Of a DNA stretch of 64,000 nucleotides, positions 34,273 through 43,249 are shown piece after piece. The DNA comes from Bacteriovoracia bacterium (GTDB lineage: Bacteria; Bdellovibrionota; Bacteriovoracia; Bacteriovoracales; Bacteriovoracaceae), in assembly GCA_030431635.1 (NCBI GenBank), contig JAUIIL010000001.1, positions 310,001 through 374,000 on the forward strand. Reading direction: 5' to 3'. Within the stretch, counting starts at the first letter, position 1. Every line of letters starts with the position of its first letter. Position numbers and translations under genes: made by a program. The notes below the pieces were generated by a model. It saw only the letters and a program-made list of their open reading frames with translations. It did no database searches and had not been told where the DNA came from.

Positions 34273-35352
34273 TTTGTTCCCGTGCTCAATTAGTTCATCA
34301 GGGAAATCATAGCCCGAGTCATGGAGAGGTTTTCTTTCAACTCCTGAACCAAGAACAAAAAAGAGTCCTGGCCATTTATTAAGAAAATGACCAAAGTCCT
34401 CAGACCATGGAAAAGCTTTATCCACTTGATGAACAATAAATCCTCTTTGTTGTAAAAGAGGAATTATTTTTTGAGATAAATTAATAGGGTTAGCTGTCAC
34501 AGGAAATTCTTCAACCCACTCCTTCGTTATTTCAAACTGAATGAAGTGTTCAAAAAAAGAAGAATAGGTTTGTTTTAAGTTTTCAAAGGCACTTTGCTCA
34601 TCTGCTCTTAAAGTTAAACAAAGATGAGCTTGACCGGGGTTTATCCCAAAATTCTCTTCTCCTAAGGAGAGATGGGTCAGAGTGACCATTTGAAAAAAAG
34701 AAGAATCTTGTTCGTTTGTTTTCTTGATCAAAGAAAGTAGTTTTTCAATAACTTTAATAGGGGATTTAAAATTAATCTCTCCTGCATGAGAAGATTCACC
34801 TTGAATTTTAACCTTGAGCCCGGTTGAGGCACAGGCCATAGTCTTCTCTTTGATAAATAAGTGAGAAAGCTCTCTTGATGGATAGTTATGAAGGGCAAAA
34901 ACATAATCTAACGAGAGGTTTTGAAATAAGGAAGAATTAATGACTTCCTTGGCCCCTTGCCCTGTCTCTTCTGCGTGTTGAAAAAGAAGATAGACGTTGG
35001 GTCTTTCTTTATTTTTTTTAAGGAAGGGAGCAAGTGAGCAGAGAATGCTCATATGCCCATCATGGCCACACATATGAGAAATTCCTGATTTATTGGACTG
35101 ATATTTTTTTTCTTGCTCTTGTATGGGGAGAGCATCAAGTTCACATCGAAAAAGAATATTTCGATGATTTATTTGACCATTAAATTTAAATAACACAGAT
35201 GTCTTGCTAAACTGATGATAAACTTCATCAGGTTCATAAGAGGTTAAAAAATCAGTTATTATTTTTGCTGTTTGAACTTCCTGAGAGGAGAGTTCAGGAT
35301 TTTGATGAAGAAGATGTCTGAGTTCAACAAAAGGGCGAAGAGAATAATTCAC
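34225..35352 (-). CDS. M20-family metal-dependent amidohydrolase
   Basis: 375 residues, the length of the amidohydrolase/IAA-amino-acid hydrolase branch of M20. Motifs: LRHLLHQNPELSSQE at the N-terminus, RCELDALPI, the metal and Cys motif MCGHDGHMSIL (Cys95, His97), the acid pair HAEETGQGA (Glu128/129), ALHNYPS, and a dimerisation domain at about 180-290 with SSHAGE. It cleaves N-acyl amino acids or similar amides. The start is GTG 35352 within the stop of the SH3 gene (GTGA overlap). It faces the symporter and racemase genes, supporting a shared amino-acid salvage role. Confidence 0.9.
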   Translation of the reverse strand: MNYSLRPFVELRHLLHQNPELSSQEVQTAKIITDFLTSYEPDEVYHQFSKTSVLFKFNGQINHRNILFRCELDALPIQEQEKKYQSNKSGISHMCGHDGHMSILCSLAPFLKKNKERPNVYLLFQHAEETGQGAKEVINSSLFQNLSLDYVFALHNYPSRELSHLFIKEKTMACASTGLKVKIQGESSHAGEINFKSPIKVIEKLLSLIKKTNEQDSSFFQMVTLTHLSLGEENFGINPGQAHLCLTLRADEQSAFENLKQTYSSFFEHFIQFEITKEWVEEFPVTANPINLSQKIIPLLQQRGFIVHQVDKAFPWSEDFGHFLNKWPGLFFVLGSGVERKPLHDSGYDFPDELIEHGNKLFISLINLLSNEENN

Positions 35353-35870
35353 AGCTCAATGGCCTTTTTAGAGTAAATAGAAGGCCATATAGACTCACTA
35401 TAAACCCAAAAAACTCGACCTCTAGAATCGAGAACTTTATTGCAGTTAAAATCAATTTTAAGGACTTTAAAACTTTCAAGATAATACGCTTGTTTTTTCT
35501 GCTTAAGACTTCGTGTTTTAGGACAAACATTTCCAAGTTCTTGTTGATGAGTAAGAGTGAAGCATTTAATATTCTTCTCTATTAAAGGAGAGTAGATCCA
35601 GCCCTTTTCGTGCAAGTAAGTTTCTACCTTACTCCAGTTACCCTCTTGGGCAATGAGTTTTAAGGGTGTGTATTTTTTTAGTTTCGCAATAATGGGAGAG
35701 TTTGTCGTCGGACGAGATCTTAAATGAGTATAGTATTTTTTCACACAAGCAAAGTCTGCTGAGTAAGTATATTGACTTAAAAAAAAGAGGATAAGAAAAC
35801 TAGCTACAAGCTTCAATATTATCTTCTGTAATAAGCTGAACTTTTTTGAGCTCTTGGATAACGTATTCAA
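35349..35870 (-). CDS. Exported SH3-like domain protein
   Basis: 173 residues. A basic N-terminus and a hydrophobic stretch (KLVASFLILFFLSQYTYSA) form a signal peptide. It is followed by an SH3b-type domain (CVKKYYTHLRSRPTTNSPIIAKLKKYTPLKLIAQEGNWSKVETYLHEKGWIYSPLI), which in bacteria binds cell-wall peptides. The C-terminal 60 residues have four Cys and no recognised fold. The annotated start lies 71 bases inside the PqqD-like gene; a TTG at about residue 19 is a weaker alternative. It shares its last four bases with the M20 gene. Confidence 0.75.
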   Translation of the reverse strand: MNTLSKSSKKFSLLQKIILKLVASFLILFFLSQYTYSADFACVKKYYTHLRSRPTTNSPIIAKLKKYTPLKLIAQEGNWSKVETYLHEKGWIYSPLIEKNIKCFTLTHQQELGNVCPKTRSLKQKKQAYYLESFKVLKIDFNCNKVLDSRGRVFWVYSESIWPSIYSKKAIEL

Positions 35871-36066
35871 CTACCGCAGTGGCCGCCTGACTATCTATTT
35901 CTCCCACTTGAGAGATTTTATCAATTATCTCTGATTTATTTCTCGTCCCATCAGCTAACTTCCAAATATAAGCACTTGTTTGGTTGATTTTAAAGTTTTC
36001 ACCCTCTTGGTTTTCAAGATAGAACTCATTGTCTTTGATATGGTTGATTCTTCCTAATTTTTTCAT
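35800..36066 (-). CDS. PqqD-like (RRE-type) small protein
   Basis: 88 residues from ATG 36066, which has AGGAGGT four bases upstream; the frame runs 28 codons further without a binding site. The pattern NHIKDNEFYLENQEGENFKINQTSAYIWKLADGTRNKSEIIDKI is that of the PqqD family, a small winged fold that binds peptide precursors in RiPP pathways (RRE) but also occurs alone in many bacteria. No radical-SAM enzyme or precursor peptide is next to it here. It heads an operon with an SH3-domain protein and an M20 hydrolase. Confidence 0.75.
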   Translation of the reverse strand: MKKLGRINHIKDNEFYLENQEGENFKINQTSAYIWKLADGTRNKSEIIDKISQVGEIDSQAATAVVEYVIQELKKVQLITEDNIEACS

Positions 36067-36196
36067 CAATACCTCCTGCTTTAACAGGTTAACTCCATGA
36101 GTAATTTCACTCAAAAGGAACTTGTCTAAATTAGGTTTATCCGAAGACACTTAAGAGTTATTTTGTGAGTAAGATAATCCATGAGAGCTTTTATGT

Positions 36197-37369
36197 ATGA
36201 TTCAAGGAAGAGTTGTTATTCTATTTTTTCTTTTCTCTCTTTTTTATGGTTGCTCCAGTATTTCCAGGAGTAAAAAAAATTTGGTCGTTTCTGAACATAA
36301 AGATGTTCAAAAATGGATTGATTATTTTACTCAAAAAGATAAAGAAAGGTTTGAGAGATTCATTAATAGGGGACAGTATTACAGAGATGCAACTATTGCT
36401 GTTCTAAGAAATTATAACCTCCCAGATGAGCTTTTTTATCTTCCCCTCATTGAAAGTGGTTATGTTTTGCGAGCAAAGTCTCACGCAGGTGCAGTAGGCC
36501 CATGGCAATTTATCGCTCCCACTGCTAAACGATACGGACTAAAAATAAACTATTATGTTGATGAAAGAAGAGATCCTATTCTAAGTGCGACAGCAGCCGC
36601 CAAATATCTTCGATCTCTTTTCCAAGTTTTCCAATCTTGGGAGTTGGCCCTGGCTGCCTATAATTGTGGGGAGAGAAGAGTGCTCTCGGCTATTATGAGA
36701 GGAAAGACAAGAAACTTTTGGGAACTATCTCGAAAAAAACTCTTACCTTATGAAACAAGAAACTACGTTCCAAAGCTTATGGCCGCAATCGAAGTTGCTA
36801 GAAATCTTGCTGATTATCAAATAAAGCTTAAAAAAACAGACCCAATCCCCGTTCTTGTTAAGCATGATTTTCCAGGAGGAGTAAAACTGAAAGATATCAG
36901 TAAGGAAACAAACATTCCAGTAAGACTTTTAATGCGCTATAATCCAACTCTCTATCGAGGAATGACCGCATTAGAAAGAAAGTTTAAAGGTTTATTTCTT
37001 CCTGTTGATTATTCTCAAGATATCACTCTTGTTGCTCAAAAGTTAGGTAAACAAAGAAGAAGATTAGCATCTTTCTCGGCCAGGAAACACCACAGGGTCA
37101 AAAGAGGAGAGTCACTTTATTTCATCTCAAGAAAATATAATTTAAGAGTTAACTATCTAAAAAAACTCAATGGACTTTTTCATAGTAAAATCTTTCCAGG
37201 TCAAAAAATTAATATCACAGCTGGAGTTAGAAGGTTTCACTACAAAGTAAAAAAAGGGGACAGCCTTACAAAAATTGCAAGGCTTTATCGTAAATCAAGG
37301 AGATGGATTAAAAGAAAAAACGCTCTGGCCTCAAACCGAATTTATGTTGGCCAAGTTTTAAAAATCTAG
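36197..37369 (+). CDS. MltD-like lytic transglycosylase lipoprotein with two LysM domains
   Basis: 390 residues. A lipoprotein signal ends in LFYGC (Cys19). The SLT/MltD domain spans about 60-215: LPLIESGY with catalytic Glu86, HAGAVGPWQFIAPTAKRYGL, VDERRDPILSATAAAKYLRSL, WELALAAYNCGERRV and LPYETRNYVPKLMAA. Two LysM repeats follow (HRVKRGESLYFISRKYNLRVNYLKKLN... and YKVKKGDSLTKIARLYRK...). It should cleave peptidoglycan glycan strands in the periplasm, at its own or a prey wall. A paralogue lies at 47119. The end shares CTAG with the convergent gene. Confidence 0.93.
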   Translation: MIQGRVVILFFLFSLFYGCSSISRSKKNLVVSEHKDVQKWIDYFTQKDKERFERFINRGQYYRDATIAVLRNYNLPDELFYLPLIESGYVLRAKSHAGAVGPWQFIAPTAKRYGLKINYYVDERRDPILSATAAAKYLRSLFQVFQSWELALAAYNCGERRVLSAIMRGKTRNFWELSRKKLLPYETRNYVPKLMAAIEVARNLADYQIKLKKTDPIPVLVKHDFPGGVKLKDISKETNIPVRLLMRYNPTLYRGMTALERKFKGLFLPVDYSQDITLVAQKLGKQRRRLASFSARKHHRVKRGESLYFISRKYNLRVNYLKKLNGLFHSKIFPGQKINITAGVRRFHYKVKKGDSLTKIARLYRKSRRWIKRKNALASNRIYVGQVLKI

Positions 37370-38052
37370 CGTCTCTTTCTTTCTTTTTCAGCATCAGTCA
37401 CTGCTAAAATGATCACCATTATAATGAGAATCAATATAACAGGCATAAGGTGCTTATTGTTTGAAGCAACCTCTTTAAGATTTGCTTTACTAAAGTTTTT
37501 AATTGAATTAATTCCTTGCCCGCCAGACTTCAGCAGACTAGCAGCTCCAAGAGCAACGATAGCAAGAACAACAACAAAGAATACTATCTCAGCATTAGCG
37601 CTCATGGCCGTTACTTGGTTATCAACATTTGTAAAAGCTTGAAGTGTAGGCAGAGTTTCATTCTCAAATTTATAACGAGCATCATTAACAATCTTTTGAG
37701 CAGACTCCTGCGAGGAATCCTCGTCAGATAAAACAATTTCTGTTGTCTCTGCGATAAAGCCTGTTTCTTTATCAATATGCTCAATCGTAATGATAGTTCC
37801 ATTATTTTGAGAGTCATCATCAATTTTTACTTTATGATCAAAAGAAGAAAGAACAGGGGCCTCTTGAGAATTAATATTAGCAATGAGGTTTTTCTCATCA
37901 AGTTGATTGACTTTAACGATATCTTTAGTCAGTAGATCGTTTATAAAGCCAACCCCTTTAATGATGGGATTAAAAGAGCGAGCAGCTCTCGCATGAGCAG
38001 TTGAGTATTGAGTAAAGAAAATAAACGTTAAAAGAAGGGCAAAGTTTTTCAT
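37366..38052 (-). CDS. Exported/membrane protein, unknown
   Basis: 228 residues. A signal peptide (MKNFALLLTFIFFTQYSTAHA) is followed by a hydrophilic domain of about 120 residues with an HDKETGF-like acidic stretch, then two hydrophobic segments (FFVVVLAIVALGAASLL and MPVILILIIMVIILAVT) and a basic tail AEKERKRR. The topology suggests a periplasmic domain anchored at its C-terminus. GGAG supports the start. No family recognised. Confidence 0.65.
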   Translation of the reverse strand: MKNFALLLTFIFFTQYSTAHARAARSFNPIIKGVGFINDLLTKDIVKVNQLDEKNLIANINSQEAPVLSSFDHKVKIDDDSQNNGTIITIEHIDKETGFIAETTEIVLSDEDSSQESAQKIVNDARYKFENETLPTLQAFTNVDNQVTAMSANAEIVFFVVVLAIVALGAASLLKSGGQGINSIKNFSKANLKEVASNNKHLMPVILILIIMVIILAVTDAEKERKRR

Positions 38053-38130
38053 GAGAAATCTCCGTCTGTTTCGAAGGAGTATTTCATAAGTGAGATAGGC
38101 TAAAAAGGAATCTGTGTATTTTTTACAGGA

Positions 38131-39102
38131 TTAAAGAATCCATTTTTTCGTATTTCTTACAGCTCTTAACAGGAAGTCGAGCATAAAGACATGCCTTCGC
38201 ATTTGACGCCTAAAGCGATGCTCTTTAACAGGATTAAAAAGCCCAAAAATAGAGAATATTTGAAAAGGGTTTTTCTTTACCCAACGCCAAGAGCCAATTT
38301 CAAGTGTGAGTGGAATAAAAACGGTGGGTTTTTCTCTTTTTTGATTTTCTTCAAGTAGGTAATCCCACAAATCTCCATGAGTGACATAGTTCTTTGTTTG
38401 AGGCTCAATTTTATAAATATGATTAGGATAAGTGTCCTCAAAAAGTTTTTGTAGGCGTACAAATTCATTATAATAAGGAAATTTTTCCTTTTTAGTCTTG
38501 GCCCATGGATACCAAATTTGATCTTGCACTCCAAAACCAGAGTGAAAATCCATTGAAATACAAACTTCAGAAGAGAAGACTTCTTCTTTAAAAAAATCAA
38601 CAACAGTCTGGGTCTCAAGTTCAAGTTTATCTTTTTCACCTCTATGCCAGGCGAGTTTTTTAGTCAGACGATGGCCAGATAAAAGCCAGGTTGTTTCATC
38701 GGCATCAGCTTCAACAGGAGCATTTCTCATCAGATCAACTCCATTTGGGTTGCACCTGGTGTGATAAGCTGTTCCTCCTGGATTCACGATTGGGATGGCG
38801 ATGAGCCTTCTATTTTTAAACCATTTTTTCAGGTCCTCATCCCACTGAAGAGACTGAGCAATTGTTTTTAGGTAAGAAATAATAACCTGAGTTCCTATTC
38901 TTTCAAGGCCGTGAACTCCTCCCACCAAAACAACTGTTGGAAGTGTTCTATCTTCAGACCCAAAAATAAGAGCATCGACTGGGAAGCGTTCAAATTCACA
39001 ATCAATATAATTTAATGTTCTTTTTTTAATCATCTCTGGGTTAGAAGCAGCGATAGAATCTATATCTTTTAACTCAGGTAATAAGGTGTATAGCTTACTC
39101 AT
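38131..39102 (-). CDS. M14-like zinc carboxypeptidase / deacylase
   Basis: 323 residues with no signal peptide. M14-type metal site: GGVHGLERIG (His64, Glu67), NPNGVDLMRN (equivalent of the GVDLNRN Asn-Arg pair), SMDFHSGFG (His187, third ligand) and catalytic-type Glu268 in TLEIGSW. These fit the M14 / succinylglutamate desuccinylase-aspartoacylase superfamily, probably a DUF2817-like member. Substrate unknown; cytoplasmic cleavage of peptides, perhaps cell-wall derived, or N-acyl amino acids would suit the neighbourhood. It is a stand-alone gene. Confidence 0.82.
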   Translation of the reverse strand: MSKLYTLLPELKDIDSIAASNPEMIKKRTLNYIDCEFERFPVDALIFGSEDRTLPTVVLVGGVHGLERIGTQVIISYLKTIAQSLQWDEDLKKWFKNRRLIAIPIVNPGGTAYHTRCNPNGVDLMRNAPVEADADETTWLLSGHRLTKKLAWHRGEKDKLELETQTVVDFFKEEVFSSEVCISMDFHSGFGVQDQIWYPWAKTKKEKFPYYNEFVRLQKLFEDTYPNHIYKIEPQTKNYVTHGDLWDYLLEENQKREKPTVFIPLTLEIGSWRWVKKNPFQIFSIFGLFNPVKEHRFRRQMRRHVFMLDFLLRAVRNTKKWIL

Positions 39103-39202
39103 GCCTCTATGTTAACGGGATTTAGCGACTTTAGTAAGGGGGGAAACTCCTCACAACTTGAGTTTTAGAGAAAAAATCCCGAAAAACACTTAGGAGTGTT
39201 AT

Positions 39203-40057
39203 ATGCCAAGGCCATACCTTATCATTGCTAGTTTTTTTATCCTATTTTCTCTTTTTATAGGTATTTTCAAAGATGAGAATGATGAGAACTTATCAAGAAC
39301 TCCAGCTTCAGTTTCTGGGGGACGGTCTATGAGTGATAACGACTTCATTGAACTTATTATCTCAAGTAGGAAAGTGAACAAAGTCGTCAAAAGTCTTGTT
39401 GAAACTTCCCAATCTCTCTTTTTCATTAACTCTTCAAACTACTTATGCTTTGAATTAGGTAAGGTTCAAACTTCAATTGAAGAAATGAAGAGTCTTTATC
39501 AAAAGAATAAAGATATTTGGCCTGAAGGACAAAAAATAGGGATGTCTACTTTTTTAGAAAAATATCCTAATCAATTGTTAAGTTTATGTGAAGAAAAGTC
39601 CCCAAGGGAAATTAAAACATATCTTCTGCAAGTAGGAGTTGGCGCTAAAGAACTCCTCCATTCAATTTATTTGGATAAACATTTCGCAAGAACTCACCGG
39701 GCTTTTTATGATCAACTTGAGAAGGAAATAGATAAGAAACACCAAGAGCTTATTTATCAAGAAATGAAAAACTTTCTTTCAATTGTTAATGATTTAAAAG
39801 TAAAGGCCAATCAGCAAAAAAATTACCGACAAACATGCTTCTATTTAGGGAAATCCTTCCTCCCTTTTTATACATTAAATACGAGTTACTTAAACTCTTC
39901 TTATGCTAAGAATGACAAAATTATCAAGAATTATGGGAAACTAGGACGCAGTATCTCTTCCGTCGGCCCATCTTGTCACAGGGCCGAGGAAAACTTTGAT
40001 AAAAAAATAGAGTCTATTAGAAAAAAAGCGATGGAGCTTAAATCTTCTCTTAACTAG
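39203..40057 (+). CDS. Membrane-anchored or exported helical protein, unknown
   Basis: 284 residues. TTAGGAG six bases before the ATG supports the start. An N-terminal hydrophobic segment (YLIIASFFILFSLFIGIF) is a signal anchor or signal peptide. The rest is helical and Lys-rich, with four Cys scattered (SSNYLCFELGK, LLSLCEEK, QTCFYLGK, PSCHRAEE). No family recognised. Its TAG stop shares CTAG with the convergent gene ending at 40054. Confidence 0.65.
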   Translation: MPRPYLIIASFFILFSLFIGIFKDENDENLSRTPASVSGGRSMSDNDFIELIISSRKVNKVVKSLVETSQSLFFINSSNYLCFELGKVQTSIEEMKSLYQKNKDIWPEGQKIGMSTFLEKYPNQLLSLCEEKSPREIKTYLLQVGVGAKELLHSIYLDKHFARTHRAFYDQLEKEIDKKHQELIYQEMKNFLSIVNDLKVKANQQKNYRQTCFYLGKSFLPFYTLNTSYLNSSYAKNDKIIKNYGKLGRSISSVGPSCHRAEENFDKKIESIRKKAMELKSSLN

Positions 40058-41616
40058 AAGTTCCCTGAACGAATATCTTCCAGGTCGTTTTTAAGAGCCT
40101 CTTTAGACATTTTATTTTCATCTAACTTAATTTTAAGTGCTGATAAAAGACGGTCTTGTAAATAATAAAAAGCAATATCATTTTGGTTTTTTAGTTCACA
40201 GCTTTCATAAGCATATTTAAACATTTGAACGGACTGAGTACTCTCTGTATAAGAAATAATATCGTCATATCTGAGTTTTAAAAACATTGCGGCCATAAAT
40301 TTTAACTGCTCTTCAGAGAGCTCTTGAGAAAGCACGTGGTTCGTATAAACTGTTTTTCCCACCATCTCTGTTAAATAAGGCAGAGCTACTTTTAAGGCAG
40401 AAAGCCTTCTGTTAATGAATTCTATTTCACTAGATTGACCCGCTATGGCCTTCCCTTCATAAAATTTATTCAAGTTTTTATACTTATAGGTATAACTCTC
40501 ATTAAGATCATTTTCCTGATACTCAGCAATGATGAGTTTTTGGGCCATTTCAAAATCATGTTCATTAAAGTCAGCAAGATTTTGTTTTTTTTGTTCAAAA
40601 AAATAACTGGCCAATCCTTGTCCAATTGATGGGTTTCCTGTGGCCGTCCCAACTCCCATAGCAATTTGAGCGAGTAATCCAGGTTTGTCTTCTTTTAACT
40701 CGTATCCTCGGTTTTCAACTTCTTCTTTTCTTTCTTTAAGAATTTTTTCCTGAGATTTTAAGTAAGTAAAAAGAACCTCTTGAACTTCGGTGTAAATGCT
40801 CTCTTCACCAATGAGAGAAGTCAGAAACATATTAAGTTGTGCCGAAACTTGAGTTTCTTTTTTATAGCTAGTAGAACCATCCTTTTTAATTGGTTTATTA
40901 AATTGGATTTCATTAATATAGCCTTCATCAACTTCAACTTGAGTAATATCTTCTCCTAATATATCAAAAATAGATTTTCCGTTTTTATTTAAAGGAGCAT
41001 ATTGAGAAATATAGTTTTTAATGATTTTTTTTGCTTGCTCTTGATCATAACCAATAGGAAATTTTCTTGATATGTTGTTACCTTTAAGATCCTCTTTACT
41101 TTTGGCAATAAGAGCAGCGTTATAAAAATCATTCACAACCGCTTCAATTCCTGTTAAAGCACTTTGATCTTTTATTGGAAGAAAATTTCCATTTGAGTCC
41201 GTTCTTTTCGCTACTTTAAAGCTGGAGACTCTTTCTTTATTATTAAAAATGCGCATAATCGCGTGGGCCCTGACGCTTTTTTGATAAAAGGCCACTTCTT
41301 CCTTAGTTAATGAAGGATCGATAGGAGTAACGGCCATTTTACTAAATTTTTCAAGGGCCTTATTCATTCCATCACTAAGAATTGACTTAACAACTGTCGA
41401 GTAACTTCTACGTCTAGGTTCTCCGCTTCCTTTGGGATACTTGAGATTAATCTCTGGGAGGTGTTGCATTTCAAGTTCTTTTAAGATTTCTTGCGTTCTC
41501 TGGAGAGCATAACTCTTAATTTTTTGAGGCTCTTTAAAATAGCAGCTTCTGTAGTCGCTTAAAGAAGCAGCAAAAGTAAATTGTGTCCAAAGAAAAACTA
41601 AAAATAAGTGTTTCAT
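40054..41616 (-). CDS. Large exported protein, unknown (third of operon)
   Basis: 520 residues. The signal peptide MKHLFLVFLWTQFTFAA starts directly after the stop of the preceding gene. The mature protein is mainly helical; a glycine-rich hydrophobic stretch near 320-340 (LLAQIAMGVGTATGNPSIGQGLASYFFEQ) may contact a membrane. I recognise no domain. It belongs with the two exported proteins just upstream, which have no gap between them and it, so the three products probably work together. Confidence 0.65.
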   Translation of the reverse strand: MKHLFLVFLWTQFTFAASLSDYRSCYFKEPQKIKSYALQRTQEILKELEMQHLPEINLKYPKGSGEPRRRSYSTVVKSILSDGMNKALEKFSKMAVTPIDPSLTKEEVAFYQKSVRAHAIMRIFNNKERVSSFKVAKRTDSNGNFLPIKDQSALTGIEAVVNDFYNAALIAKSKEDLKGNNISRKFPIGYDQEQAKKIIKNYISQYAPLNKNGKSIFDILGEDITQVEVDEGYINEIQFNKPIKKDGSTSYKKETQVSAQLNMFLTSLIGEESIYTEVQEVLFTYLKSQEKILKERKEEVENRGYELKEDKPGLLAQIAMGVGTATGNPSIGQGLASYFFEQKKQNLADFNEHDFEMAQKLIIAEYQENDLNESYTYKYKNLNKFYEGKAIAGQSSEIEFINRRLSALKVALPYLTEMVGKTVYTNHVLSQELSEEQLKFMAAMFLKLRYDDIISYTESTQSVQMFKYAYESCELKNQNDIAFYYLQDRLLSALKIKLDENKMSKEALKNDLEDIRSGNF

Positions 41617-43248
41617 TTAGTTTCCTCCACCAAAGAGCATGTGAAAAAAGGAGTCAGGTGCATTATAGAATTTTGTGGCCTTAAACCCTTCTCGGTTGTC
41701 ATAGTCTTTGGGTGTTTTAAAATTAAGAACGATTGGTTTAGAAAAATAGTGCTTAGGCTTTCGGCCTGCTTTGAAAAACTTAGCAAAGCCAGAGCAACCA
41801 AAACCAGTTTCTTGTCCTATTTCTTTAGCATCTTCACAAGATTGCTTATAAAAAGGAATTCCTTTCTGATACATAGAGATTTCAACTCGGTAGTTCCTGT
41901 TTGGCCTTAGGGCAACATCGTCAAGATCAATAAGCCAAGTATCTGATTCATATTTTGTTTTATCTTGAGAGAGAAGATTGTTGTCTATTTCTAGCACATT
42001 AGCATCAGTATAAATTTGGGAGCTCCATACTTCATCTGGCCATCCATAGATAGGGTCTTCAATAAGGCGAACCATAATATGGGTATTTTTAAAGAAAGAT
42101 TTTAATTCACCTTCGTCAGGTTTTTCATCTCCAAAAGAATCTCCACCTTTTCCTTGCTCTCTCTTGGCTTCTTCTCTTGCTGCATTTTCTCTTGATTGTT
42201 GCGAGATAACTTTAATAGTAGCAGCTGAGGTATCTTCTAATCTGATTTTATCGAGAAACGCTTTCTCAATAACGTTTTGCTTTTTGACACCTGAGTTCCA
42301 AACAAGAATTTGAGACTGATCAAGCTGATTACCCTCTAAGTCTGTTGGAAGTCTTAGAGCGTTAGGTGCTTGTTTTGAAGGATCGCGTCCATCAGTTTCA
42401 ATTCTAGCACTTAAGTGGTAGTCAGAATTTTGCCTGCAAGCCGCTCCGTTTGCACTTCCTGAAAGAAAAACACTATATTTATTCCAAGCATTACCAATTT
42501 CAACCTTTGGGCTCAGGCTTCTTGAGCGAGAGGTATTACTGTAGACCTGGATATCTTCCATTTCCCCAGGTAGTAAGTCATATTTATTGGGAAGTACCCA
42601 AAAATAATCTTTCATCCCAGGATTCCATTCACTTTCACTAGGTTTTTTAAAGTAAGCATCATAAGTCATTCTCTCATGAGAGCAATCCCAACTTTTATTG
42701 TAGGTAACATCATCATGACAAGAGTTAGTGTGTTCAACACTTTCTTCAACAGTGACCATTTTACAGTCATCATAAGGATTACCTTCTTCATCATATTTTG
42801 TTTCACACTGCTCTTCTTCATAAGTTGTTGTATCGATGTGATAACCACAAGCACTTCTATCGACAACTAATTCACAAAGTTGATACGACCAAACCTCTAC
42901 TGTCTGATAGGGAATAGTTCCTTCCCATTTTATGTCAGGAGAGTCTTTCTGCATTTCTACTTGTAAGCTTCTTGCTGCATCGTAACCCATACTAGAGGCA
43001 TCACCGATATCAAAGGCAGTTTTAGAGGAGAAGTGTGTTCTTATATAATGATCAGTGTTTCCCGTGCACTCAAGATGGCCTTTTGATTTATTTCGAGCAT
43101 AGGCCACAGGAATACTTCTACCCTGGCAAACACTGGTAACATCAACTCCACGATCAACACACTTGATTCCAGTGTAAACATCTTCACCCAAAGCCTGTTC
43201 AAGGCCTTGAGTGAAAATAAAGATAAAAAAAAGAGTGAAGAGTTTCAT
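41617..43248 (-). CDS. Large cysteine-rich exported protein, unknown (second of operon)
   Basis: 543 residues. A signal peptide (MKLFTLFFIFIFTQGLEQALG) is followed by about 260 residues with a dozen or more Cys, including CGYHIDTTTYEEEQC, CETKYDEEGNPYDDC and CHDDVTYNKSWDC, then a beta-rich C-terminal half with regular strands (TWLIDLDDVALRPNRNYRVEISMYQKG). A disulfide-bonded, surface- or periplasm-facing protein is likely. No family recognised. Starts one base after the stop of the gene at 43250 and ends directly at the start of the next. Confidence 0.65.
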   Translation of the reverse strand: MKLFTLFFIFIFTQGLEQALGEDVYTGIKCVDRGVDVTSVCQGRSIPVAYARNKSKGHLECTGNTDHYIRTHFSSKTAFDIGDASSMGYDAARSLQVEMQKDSPDIKWEGTIPYQTVEVWSYQLCELVVDRSACGYHIDTTTYEEEQCETKYDEEGNPYDDCKMVTVEESVEHTNSCHDDVTYNKSWDCSHERMTYDAYFKKPSESEWNPGMKDYFWVLPNKYDLLPGEMEDIQVYSNTSRSRSLSPKVEIGNAWNKYSVFLSGSANGAACRQNSDYHLSARIETDGRDPSKQAPNALRLPTDLEGNQLDQSQILVWNSGVKKQNVIEKAFLDKIRLEDTSAATIKVISQQSRENAAREEAKREQGKGGDSFGDEKPDEGELKSFFKNTHIMVRLIEDPIYGWPDEVWSSQIYTDANVLEIDNNLLSQDKTKYESDTWLIDLDDVALRPNRNYRVEISMYQKGIPFYKQSCEDAKEIGQETGFGCSGFAKFFKAGRKPKHYFSKPIVLNFKTPKDYDNREGFKATKFYNAPDSFFHMLFGGGN

Positions 43249-43249
43249 C

